This document shows, one piece after another, positions 1 to 6,902 of a DNA stretch of 64,000 bases (its first letter is position 1; each line of letters starts with the position of its first letter). The stretch is from positions 310,001 to 374,000 of the forward strand of contig OZ240221.1 of NCBI GenBank assembly GCA_965197675.1, read 5' to 3'. The position numbers and the translations under genes were made by a program. The DNA comes from G965197675 sp965197675 (GTDB lineage Bacteria > Chloroflexota > Dehalococcoidia > Plut-88900). The notes beneath the pieces are model-generated. The model made no database searches, was not told where the DNA came from, and saw nothing but the letters and a program-made list of their open reading frames with translations.

Positions 1-129
1 GGCCAGTATCTCTCCTTCAGACAGGCTGAAGCTCAGCTGGTCCACCGCCGGAACCGTATCGCCGGGATAGGTCTTAGTGACGTTCTTGAGCTCCAAGACT
101 GAGGTGGAGTTCTCGGATTGAGGCGTCAT
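1..129 (-). CDS. ABC transporter ATP-binding protein, N-terminal part (probable ferric iron importer ATPase)
   Basis: Only the first 43 codons lie in the window; the gene runs off the left edge. The start is the ATG whose complement ends at base 129. The visible residues read as the first strands of an ABC ATPase (LELKNVTKTYPG, then AVDQLSFSLSEGEILA), the stretch just before the Walker A loop, which is outside the window. It follows a ferric-type permease and binding protein on the same strand, so it probably energises that importer (FbpC type). The substrate assignment rests on the neighbours; the ABC ATPase call rests on the N-terminal pattern. Confidence 0.75.
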   Translation of the reverse strand, partial: MTPQSENSTSVLELKNVTKTYPGDTVPAVDQLSFSLSEGEILA

Positions 130-222
130 GACACCTTCGATTTTCCTCGCTGCTACAGGTCAGGATAGCACTGTAGTGGGCAACAGTTCAACAAGGAATG
201 TATTGACAAGGGGATGTATGCT

Positions 223-1863
223 CTACTGCCTGGTTTCTCGAAGTGTTAGAATCCCCATAGGCACCGAGGAGAGGATTATGAGAAGTAGGGCGGGAAATGC
301 CGCCTCGGCGAAAAACGCCGCTTCAGCGGACCCCCATATAGACGTGGCCAGCGTCTTGAAACCGATGGGACCGAGAATCAACGTGGCGGGCAGCTCCTTC
401 ATCGTTATCAGAAAGACCAGCGCTGCACCCGCCAATAGACCTGGCTGGACCAGTGGTAGGGTTACGTGCCGCAAAGTTCGCAACGGAGAGAGGCCTAACC
501 CTCGTGAAGCCTCCTCCACTCTGGGGTTTACTTGAAGCAGAGAAGCACGAACTGCACCCACCGCAGGAGGGAGGAACAGCACTACGTAAGCAAAGAGCAG
601 CAGTACCACAGTCTGGTAAAAAGCCGGGGCATAGTTAGCCCCGAAGAACACCAGAGCCAGGGCAACCACCACTCCTGGCAAGGCGAAGCCCATGTAGCTG
701 ATCCGCTCGATTAACACAGCAAATCGCCCAGGATACCTGACGCTAAGTATGGCGATGGGAAGCCCCAACAACACGCAAGCTACAGCGGCCAAGGAGGACA
801 CGTACAGGGAGTTGGCGGCGGCACCCCATACGGGGCTTAAACTCTCGCCGGCCTGTACACCTCTTACGACCCAATAGAGCAGAGTGCCGAGGGGTGCTGC
901 AAGACTAAGCAACACAATGGAAGAACAGAAGCCCAAAGCAGGCCACTTCCATCTCCCCAGAGCGATAGCCCCGGCCGGTTTGGGTCCACCAGTCCCACTG
1001 AGGAAGTATTGAGAGGAGCTTCGAGTTCGCCCCTCTCCTATAAGGAAAAACAGCGCTATCGCCACCAGGACCAGGGACAGGCCGGCGGACACATCTCGGT
1101 CAAAGGCCGATTCGAACTGGATGTATATTGCCCAAGTGAAAGTCTCGTACTGGAGCAGTGACACCGCCCCGAAATCGCTTAGGGTGTACAATGCCACCAG
1201 CAATGACCCCACCGCGACCGCAGGACGAAGAAGAGGCCACGTAACATGCCTAAAGGTCTCCCACCCGTTGTATCCAAGACCCCTTGCCGTCTCTTCTGCT
1301 CTCGGATCCAGTCCTTTTATGGCGCCTCGTACAGGCAGCAACACGTAAGGGTAGCTGAGTAGCGTTAGAGTGAAAGCAGCTCCCCAGAAGCCGTGGATGT
1401 CCGGAATCCGCTGAACCCCGAACAGCGTCTCCAGCAATCCCTGCAACATCCCCTTAGGTGATAGGGCAGCAACTACGACGAACCCCCCTATGAAGCTGGG
1501 GATAACCAGAGGAAGGGCCGTCAGGACAGACCAAACCCTACGAAGGGGCAGGTCCGTCCTGACAGTTAGCCACGCCGTAGGTACTGCTATGGCGATGCAG
1601 CCGAGAGTAACAGCTGCAACCAGTAAGGCAGAGCGGCTTAGAATAGCTGCAGTCTGTTCCCGCCAAAGAATGTCCCATATGTTCGCGTCGGCACCTAAGG
1701 ACCTCAGTACTAGATATACTAAAGGCAGGGCCATCGCCCCGGACACAAGCACAGCCGGCACCCATACTGTCGAGGGTGGTCGGGGATAAAAGCCGGACCA
1801 CCAGTGGCTTATCGCTGCAAGGGTCATGCCTCTGCCTTGCCCCTCAAGGCCAGTCAAGCTCAT
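223..1863 (-). CDS. ferric iron ABC transporter permease, two fused permease domains (FbpB/FutB type)
   Basis: Integral membrane subunit of an iron importer. At 546 residues it carries two tandem permease domains. Each has the cytoplasmic EAA loop that docks on the ATPase: EETARGLGYNGWETFRHV near residue 190 and EEASRGLGLSPLRTLRHV near residue 450. About 12 hydrophobic segments are visible. Fused two-domain permeases of this length are typical of the FbpB/FutB/SfuB family. It starts 6 bases after the binding-protein gene and lies 93 bases before the ATPase start, so the three form one operon. An internal Met at residue 13 is an alternative start; no strong ribosome site decides. Confidence 0.9.
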   Translation of the reverse strand: MSLTGLEGQGRGMTLAAISHWWSGFYPRPPSTVWVPAVLVSGAMALPLVYLVLRSLGADANIWDILWREQTAAILSRSALLVAAVTLGCIAIAVPTAWLTVRTDLPLRRVWSVLTALPLVIPSFIGGFVVVAALSPKGMLQGLLETLFGVQRIPDIHGFWGAAFTLTLLSYPYVLLPVRGAIKGLDPRAEETARGLGYNGWETFRHVTWPLLRPAVAVGSLLVALYTLSDFGAVSLLQYETFTWAIYIQFESAFDRDVSAGLSLVLVAIALFFLIGEGRTRSSSQYFLSGTGGPKPAGAIALGRWKWPALGFCSSIVLLSLAAPLGTLLYWVVRGVQAGESLSPVWGAAANSLYVSSLAAVACVLLGLPIAILSVRYPGRFAVLIERISYMGFALPGVVVALALVFFGANYAPAFYQTVVLLLFAYVVLFLPPAVGAVRASLLQVNPRVEEASRGLGLSPLRTLRHVTLPLVQPGLLAGAALVFLITMKELPATLILGPIGFKTLATSIWGSAEAAFFAEAAFPALLLIILSSVPMGILTLRETRQ

Positions 1864-1869
1864 GTAGTT

Positions 1870-2937
1870 CTAGGGCAATACTCCAGTTTCCCTGAGCAGT
1901 TCCAGGGTACCTTCAAGATCCGACAGTTGAGAAAGGTCCACGTCTGGGACTTGGAGCTCTGAAAGGGGTGTTAGGAGGGGGTGAACATTCACTCCTTCCA
2001 CCATTGGATACTCAAAGGTGCGGCTGACAAAGTACTGCTGCGCCACAGTCGATAACATGAACTCCAGAAATCTCTCAGCCGCAGGCTTGTTTCCCGACGT
2101 ATCAAGAATGCCGGCGCCAGCCGCCAGTATGGTGGCGCCTACATCCCCACCTTTGGGATAGTAGTTTCGTGCTGAAAAGTCCTCACCCTCTTCAGCAATG
2201 AATCGGAAGAGGTAGTAGTGGTTCACAAAACCCAGGTCAATTTCGCCCCGCCCCACCGCGTCCACGATGGGGGTGTTCTTGGGGTAATCTTTGACATCGT
2301 TGGCCTTGATGCCTTCCAGCCACTGTCTAGCCGCTTCCTCGCCCTCAATCTTTCTCAAGGCGGTTACGAAGGCCTGGAAGGAGCCGTTAAGAGGAGCCCA
2401 ACCTATACGGCCCTTCCACTTGGGATCAGTAAAATCCAGGATGGAGTCGGGTAGATCTTCTTCGCTCAGTACATCAGTATTGTAAACCACTACTCTTGAG
2501 CGTCCGGATATGCCAACCCACCTCCCCTCTCGAGAGCGAAGCTGCGATGGGACCTTGTCCAGTATGTCATTGGGCAGAACTACCAATCTGTCCTGTAATG
2601 CCCCCAAAGCACCGGGGTCCGACCCGAAAAAGATGTCAGCAGGGCTGTTGTTGCCCTCTTCTTGGATGGTAGCCACCAACTCCGCGTTCTTGCCATATTT
2701 GACTCCAACATCGATACCCGCGGCTTGCTTGAACTGTTCTATTATCGGCCCGATAAGATTTTCTTCCCTTCCCGAATATATGGTCAGACTCCCCCCAACT
2801 TGCGGCGTAGGTGTCGCTAAAGCTGACGTAGGCGTGGAGGGCACAGGTGTGGGAGTATCATCATCACCACATGCACTGGCCACCATCATGGCAATGAAAA
2901 GTAACGAAATCCCCGCTAGTAACAATTTCCTGTTCAA
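1870..2937 (-). CDS. iron ABC transporter substrate-binding lipoprotein (FbpA/FutA type)
   Basis: Extracytoplasmic ferric-iron receptor, 355 residues. The N-terminus is a lipoprotein signal: a charged start, a hydrophobic core and a lipobox-like VASAC, followed by a Thr/Pro linker. The mature part starts with LTIYSGREENL, the usual first strand of class II iron-binding proteins. The segment VNHYYLFR near residue 235 carries the paired tyrosines that bind Fe(III) in this family. It sits directly upstream of the fused permease. Control by the divergent DtxR-type regulator is likely, but no clear box was found. Confidence 0.9.
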   Translation of the reverse strand: MNRKLLLAGISLLFIAMMVASACGDDDTPTPVPSTPTSALATPTPQVGGSLTIYSGREENLIGPIIEQFKQAAGIDVGVKYGKNAELVATIQEEGNNSPADIFFGSDPGALGALQDRLVVLPNDILDKVPSQLRSREGRWVGISGRSRVVVYNTDVLSEEDLPDSILDFTDPKWKGRIGWAPLNGSFQAFVTALRKIEGEEAARQWLEGIKANDVKDYPKNTPIVDAVGRGEIDLGFVNHYYLFRFIAEEGEDFSARNYYPKGGDVGATILAAGAGILDTSGNKPAAERFLEFMLSTVAQQYFVSRTFEYPMVEGVNVHPLLTPLSELQVPDVDLSQLSDLEGTLELLRETGVLP

Positions 2938-3092
2938 TTCTGCCTTTCCTCCTTTACTGTCCTATCTGTTTCTCCTTAACAGGTCTTGTCCAGTCGCTCG
3001 AATGCATCACGGAATGCCTTGGGTATCGTCGATGGGCTAGTCGCACCCGACGTATCCTGCTTCTGTTCCTCGTATGATGAAGCCATTGATTC

Positions 3093-3467
3093 TTAATCAT
3101 AGAAATTGATGGGGAGTGCACAATGAAGAGCAAACGCTAACAGCTCCCCGCAATTGCCAGATACGCAATAGATATCCCCACTTTTGTCCAGGACCATATA
3201 GGACGTTTGCTTCACATCTTTATTACACACGATGTCGATGGACGAGATGGTAGCCCCCAAGGCCCGAACGGTATTAGCGTAAGCCCTGTATAAACCGCAG
3301 CGCCCACTACGCCCCGCGACCTGTTGTACCAGTGCTACGGCTTCTCTAGAGTGGAGTTGAAGGTAAAAGTGGTCGGAACCCTTCTTTGATTTGAATACGA
3401 CGGTGACCTTGCTGGGGAAACGCCACTCGAGAACCTTTTCTATTTTGACCTCCTGCACGTCAACCAT
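3093..3467 (-). CDS. small protein resembling the DUF151 (bifunctional nuclease-like) fold
   Basis: A 124-residue protein between the bacterioferritin gene and the iron transporter, same strand. Its layout resembles DUF151: an EA-containing helix (REAVALVQQVAG), an Arg-Tyr segment, a LGATISSIDI strand, and an ending ELLAFALHCALPINFYD that parallels the family ending in ALA...PI. The family's highly conserved DARPSDA stretch is not present as such, so this would be a divergent member. The assigned ATG follows an AAAGGA ribosome-site match with almost no spacer; a GTG three codons later has better spacing. Function is unknown; the neighbours suggest a role linked to iron. Confidence 0.55.
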   Translation of the reverse strand: MVDVQEVKIEKVLEWRFPSKVTVVFKSKKGSDHFYLQLHSREAVALVQQVAGRSGRCGLYRAYANTVRALGATISSIDIVCNKDVKQTSYMVLDKSGDIYCVSGNCGELLAFALHCALPINFYD

Positions 3468-3484
3468 TCCTTTCTATCCGCCTT

Positions 3485-3955
3485 TTACTCGGGAATCTGC
3501 TGGGCAAGGTAGTTTGCCTCACCCACCTGGTTGATCAGGCTGAGTTGGGATTCGTGCCAATTGATAGACTGTTCTACACCTTCAAGAAGCTCTTTTAACA
3601 ACTCACGACTACCGTTGTCGCTGAGACTAGCGCACAACTCAATTCCCTGGTTAAGGGCCTGGGCAGCTGATAGTTCCAAATCCAGGTTAAGTCGAATCTG
3701 TTCAGGAACCGTCTCTCCAACGGCCACCTTGCCGATTCTCTGTATATTAGGTAATCCCTCTAAATAGAGAATCCTCTCTATCAGTTTCTCCGCGTGGTTC
3801 ATCTCGTCGAGCGACTCGGCCCGCAACTTTTTCCACAACCGCATATAGCCCCAGTTCTCGCACATCTTGGCATGGATGAAGTATTGGTTTATCGCTGTAA
3901 GCTCGGTGGTAAGAATCTTGTTCAGAAACTCGACGATCTGGTCTCTCTCCTTCAA
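3485..3955 (-). CDS. bfr: bacterioferritin with degenerate ferroxidase site
   Basis: A 156-residue four-helix bacterioferritin, full length for the family. Glu18, Tyr25, Glu51, His54 and Glu94 of the di-iron site are in place, and Met52, the haem ligand, is kept. The last helix, which should read DEExHIDW, reads GVEQSINW here, so the ligands usually at 127 and 130 (Glu and His) are Val and Ser. This suggests a haem-binding subunit with poor or no ferroxidase activity; some bacteria pair such a subunit with an active one. Its start overlaps the end of bfd by 4 bases, so the two are translationally coupled. No second bacterioferritin is in the window. Confidence 0.88.
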   Translation of the reverse strand: MKERDQIVEFLNKILTTELTAINQYFIHAKMCENWGYMRLWKKLRAESLDEMNHAEKLIERILYLEGLPNIQRIGKVAVGETVPEQIRLNLDLELSAAQALNQGIELCASLSDNGSRELLKELLEGVEQSINWHESQLSLINQVGEANYLAQQIPE

Positions 3956-4167
3956 CGGCTGACCTCCAATACTTGCTGATGAACTTCCTGACTTTGGTAC
4001 GTCACCCTCTCGTTGTCATGAATCATTTGATGAATGGTGGAGTGACAACTGCCACAGCATTGCCCTGCACCGCAAAGATCCGCTACCTTCTTTACCGAAG
4101 AAGCTCCTTGAGCAATGACTGCGAGAATCTCCTTTTCTGATACTCGACAGCAGACACACACGATCAA
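3952..4167 (-). CDS. bfd: bacterioferritin-associated ferredoxin
   Basis: A 71-residue [2Fe-2S] protein that passes electrons to bacterioferritin haem for iron release. The cluster cysteines have the Bfd spacing: Cys4 and Cys6 at the N-terminus, Cys38 and Cys41 in GQCCGSC. The C-terminal tail is slightly longer than usual. It is the first gene of the minus-strand iron cluster and overlaps bfr by 4 bases. Keeping Bfd beside a bacterioferritin that retains the haem Met fits a role in iron release. Confidence 0.88.
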   Translation of the reverse strand: MIVCVCCRVSEKEILAVIAQGASSVKKVADLCGAGQCCGSCHSTIHQMIHDNERVTYQSQEVHQQVLEVSR

Positions 4168-4456
4168 GGCTTGTATACCTCCCTTGGCTCTATCAACGAT
4201 CTAAGCTTCACAACCAGGACCTCCTCCCTACCTATCAGCCTCTGCATTCAATGTTTTTCTACTTTACCTTTCGTTTAACTATCGATGAGGGTGTTTAATT
4301 TACGTCGTATCAAATGTCACTGCTGTGCTATAATAATTCGGTCGAACGAAACAACCAATAATCATTGTTTAGCTGAGATGAAATTAGAAACTTAGTATAG
4401 GGTAATAATTTAGTTTGTCAATACTTTTTTGAGCTATTTTGAACCATTGGCTTCGA

Positions 4457-4495
4457 ATTCGTATTGACTAATTTTATGATATATCGGATACGAAT
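4457..4495. promoter_or_regulatory. 8-bp inverted repeat in the promoter region of the DtxR-type gene
   Basis: Within the 348-base gap between divergent bfd and the DtxR-type gene, ATTCGTAT (4457-4464) recurs as its reverse complement ATACGAAT (4488-4495). The arms are 23 bases apart and end 20 bases before the ATG at 4516. A TTGACT (4464-4469) lies between them as a possible -35 element. Further upstream, TGC-TATAAT (4326-4334) is an extended -10 candidate for the plus strand. This could be an autoregulatory operator. It does not match the classical DtxR/IdeR box, so the reading is tentative. Confidence 0.35.
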
Positions 4496-4515
4496 AATTC
4501 AATCGGGGTAGACAA

Positions 4516-5199
4516 ATGCGAAAGCCGGCCAAACCGAGATCAGTGGCGTCGGATGATTTCCTGACCACCATATTTAGATTCGTGGAGCAGGACAGGCCAG
4601 CCATTTCGGCTAGATTAGCCGAGGCGTTGGGGATATCTGCTGCTACTGCTTTCGGTACAGTGAAACGGATGGCTCGAGACGGGCTAGTGAAACTCTCGCC
4701 CAACAAGGAGATAACTCTTACCCCCGCTGGGAACGAGATCGCCGAAAACGTAATCAGACGGCACCGATTGGCCGAAAGGTTTCTCACCGATATTCTGAAG
4801 TTCAAATGGCACGTGGCATACTCTGAAGCTCATCGGCTAGAGCATGGGATGTCGTCAGAGGTTGCTGATAAGTTGGCCGAAACTCTAGGTAATCCGAGCA
4901 ACTGTCCTCACGGGTACCCGATCCCTGGGAGTGAAGGCTACGCACAGGAGCAAGGTCTCCGACGGAGCCTCAAGCCCCTGGACAAGATCCCTGAAGGAGA
5001 CATCGTTGAGGTGGAACGTGTACCGGAGGATAACGGAGAGCTGCTTCAGTACCTGGACGAGCACAACGTTTCTCCAACCTGGACTGTAAAGGTAACCGAG
5101 GTGGCAGATTTCAAGGGCACGAGGACCCTGGAGCTAGATGGTCACCAGATAGTTATCAGCGCGGACACCGCTGCTCAGATCCTCGTCAAACCTTCCTGA
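4516..5199 (+). CDS. DtxR/MntR-family metal-dependent transcriptional regulator
   Basis: A 227-residue regulator. Residues 15-75 form a winged helix-turn-helix (AEALGISAATAFGTVKRMAR). Residues 80-140 fit the metal-binding dimerisation domain, with RHRLAERFL, an EAHRLEHGMS helix and the CPHGYPIPG signature. The C-terminus has an SH3/FeoA-like fold (EGDIVEVERVPEDN). Such proteins repress iron or manganese uptake when metal is bound. It is divergent from the bfd-bfr-iron transporter cluster, which is the obvious target. The ATG at 4516 is preceded by a GGGG stretch. Fe versus Mn cannot be decided from sequence alone. Confidence 0.88.
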   Translation: MRKPAKPRSVASDDFLTTIFRFVEQDRPAISARLAEALGISAATAFGTVKRMARDGLVKLSPNKEITLTPAGNEIAENVIRRHRLAERFLTDILKFKWHVAYSEAHRLEHGMSSEVADKLAETLGNPSNCPHGYPIPGSEGYAQEQGLRRSLKPLDKIPEGDIVEVERVPEDNGELLQYLDEHNVSPTWTVKVTEVADFKGTRTLELDGHQIVISADTAAQILVKPS

Positions 5200-5287
5200 T
5201 TATCTGCATCTCCTGAACTGTGTTGAATAGTATGCAAGCGAGTGATAGAGGGAACTTTCTCAGAGGCTCGATAGCTGTTAAGCGTTC

Positions 5288-6892
5288 ATGCCCAGATTAA
5301 CGTTCTATGGCGGGGTTCTCCAGATAGGGGGAAACAAAATCCTTCTTGAGGATGGAGACACTCGCCTCTTTCTCGACTTTGGTACGTCCTTTGCCGATAA
5401 GGCCCTGTTCTACGAGGAGTACCTCAACCCTCGACCTGGTTTCGGACTGCTCGATCCCATCACTATGGGCCTGCTACCACTGCTCAGAGGGTTATATAGA
5501 GAAGATATGGAACAGGCTTCACCTAATCTCTGGGACGAGTTGAAAGGGGCCCAGGGTTACCGAGACATGAGAGATGTCGAGATTCAAGGCGTCCTCCTCT
5601 CCCATGCCCACCTCGACCACACCGGCCACCTCTCCTTTTTGCGATGCGATATACCTATATTTGGACTGGCCACCACCGCCTTCATATCCAAGTCCATTCA
5701 GGACAGCGGGCAGTCGAACTTCGAGACCGAGGTGGTGTACGCTGTTCCCAGGGAGCTGACCGATGCAGGATTGTTGAGATCGGCCAACTGGAAACAGGCT
5801 CCTGCATTGCAAAGACCGTTTAACCTTTTCGACCTCTCTCAAATAACTTCAAAGGGGCATTCCTTCTGGCAGAGCACCCCCAGCGCCCGTGATCTGGATC
5901 CAGTGTCCCTGGGTCCAGGTGATTCCTTGGGGAATCTGGAGATCAGGTGCTATCCGGTAGATCACTCCATACCTGGCGCTGCCGCCTATGCCATCAAGAC
6001 ATCGGCGGGTTGGGTAGGTTACACAGGTGACCTCAGGCTTCACGGAGGCCAGCGAGAGCTAACACAAAGGTTCATCCAAGAGCTGGCAAACCTCAAGCCC
6101 ATCGCTCTTATCTGCGAGGGGACTCGAGCAGTCGATGAAGACATCAACTCCGACAACTATACGGAAGCCGACGTGGAGGATAGGGCTCTTCAGGAGATTC
6201 GGCAGAGCAGAGGTCTAGTGATAGCCGACTTTGGGCCAAGGAATGTGGAGCGGCTCCAGACCTTTGCCAGAATTGCGCGGGAAACAGGCCGAGGACTGGT
6301 GATAATGCCAAGAGATGCCTATCTGCTGAAGGCGGCCCATTTTGCCGACTCTGAGATTCCCTCTGTGGCAGACCTTCCGGACACGTCGGTCTATGAAGAC
6401 CCAAAGTCCCAGCTAAACAATTGGGAGAAGGGAATAAGGGAAGGGTATAGTGAGAGGCTCGTCTCACCCAGCCAAATTCGCGAGCGTCAGAACGAGTACA
6501 TTTTGTGCTTCAGCTTCTATGACCTGAACGATCTCCCCAGCATTCGCCCTCAAAAGGGAAGTCTGTATCTCTACTCGTCACACGAAGCTTTCAACGAGGA
6601 GCTGGAACTGGACTTCCATAGACTCCGCAACTGGATAGAGCACTTCGACATGAGGAGGGTGGGCCTTCCGCTGAAGGAGCTGGATTGGGAAGTTCCACCG
6701 GGTGAACAAGGGCTGCATGCCTCGGGTCATGCCAGCCCACACGACCTTCTCGACGTGGTCAATAACATCTCTCCTGAGAAGCTGATTCCCGTCCATACCC
6801 AGAATCCACAGTTCTTTGAGAGGGGCCTGGCCGAAACAGGCATTAGCATCGACACCCCCACCAACAAGGGCTCATATATAGAGCTGGGTTAA
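5288..6892 (+). CDS. beta-CASP metallo-beta-lactamase hydrolase (RNase J/CPSF-like nuclease)
   Basis: A 534-residue hydrolase of the metallo-beta-lactamase fold. The metal motif SHAHLDHTGH gives His106, His108, Asp110 and His111. A later VGYTGDLRLHG supplies the bridging Asp, and ASGHASPHDL plus LIPVHTQNP near the end form the RMMBL motifs of beta-CASP nucleases. These act on RNA (RNase J) or DNA (Pso2/SNM1). The next gene, a Rad50-like ATPase, starts 10 bases after the stop, so a nucleic-acid end-processing role is likely. Compared with RNase J there is an insertion after the first strands (residues 35-95). Substrate unknown. Confidence 0.83.
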   Translation: MPRLTFYGGVLQIGGNKILLEDGDTRLFLDFGTSFADKALFYEEYLNPRPGFGLLDPITMGLLPLLRGLYREDMEQASPNLWDELKGAQGYRDMRDVEIQGVLLSHAHLDHTGHLSFLRCDIPIFGLATTAFISKSIQDSGQSNFETEVVYAVPRELTDAGLLRSANWKQAPALQRPFNLFDLSQITSKGHSFWQSTPSARDLDPVSLGPGDSLGNLEIRCYPVDHSIPGAAAYAIKTSAGWVGYTGDLRLHGGQRELTQRFIQELANLKPIALICEGTRAVDEDINSDNYTEADVEDRALQEIRQSRGLVIADFGPRNVERLQTFARIARETGRGLVIMPRDAYLLKAAHFADSEIPSVADLPDTSVYEDPKSQLNNWEKGIREGYSERLVSPSQIRERQNEYILCFSFYDLNDLPSIRPQKGSLYLYSSHEAFNEELELDFHRLRNWIEHFDMRRVGLPLKELDWEVPPGEQGLHASGHASPHDLLDVVNNISPEKLIPVHTQNPQFFERGLAETGISIDTPTNKGSYIELG

Positions 6893-6902
6893 CGGGTACC
6901 CC

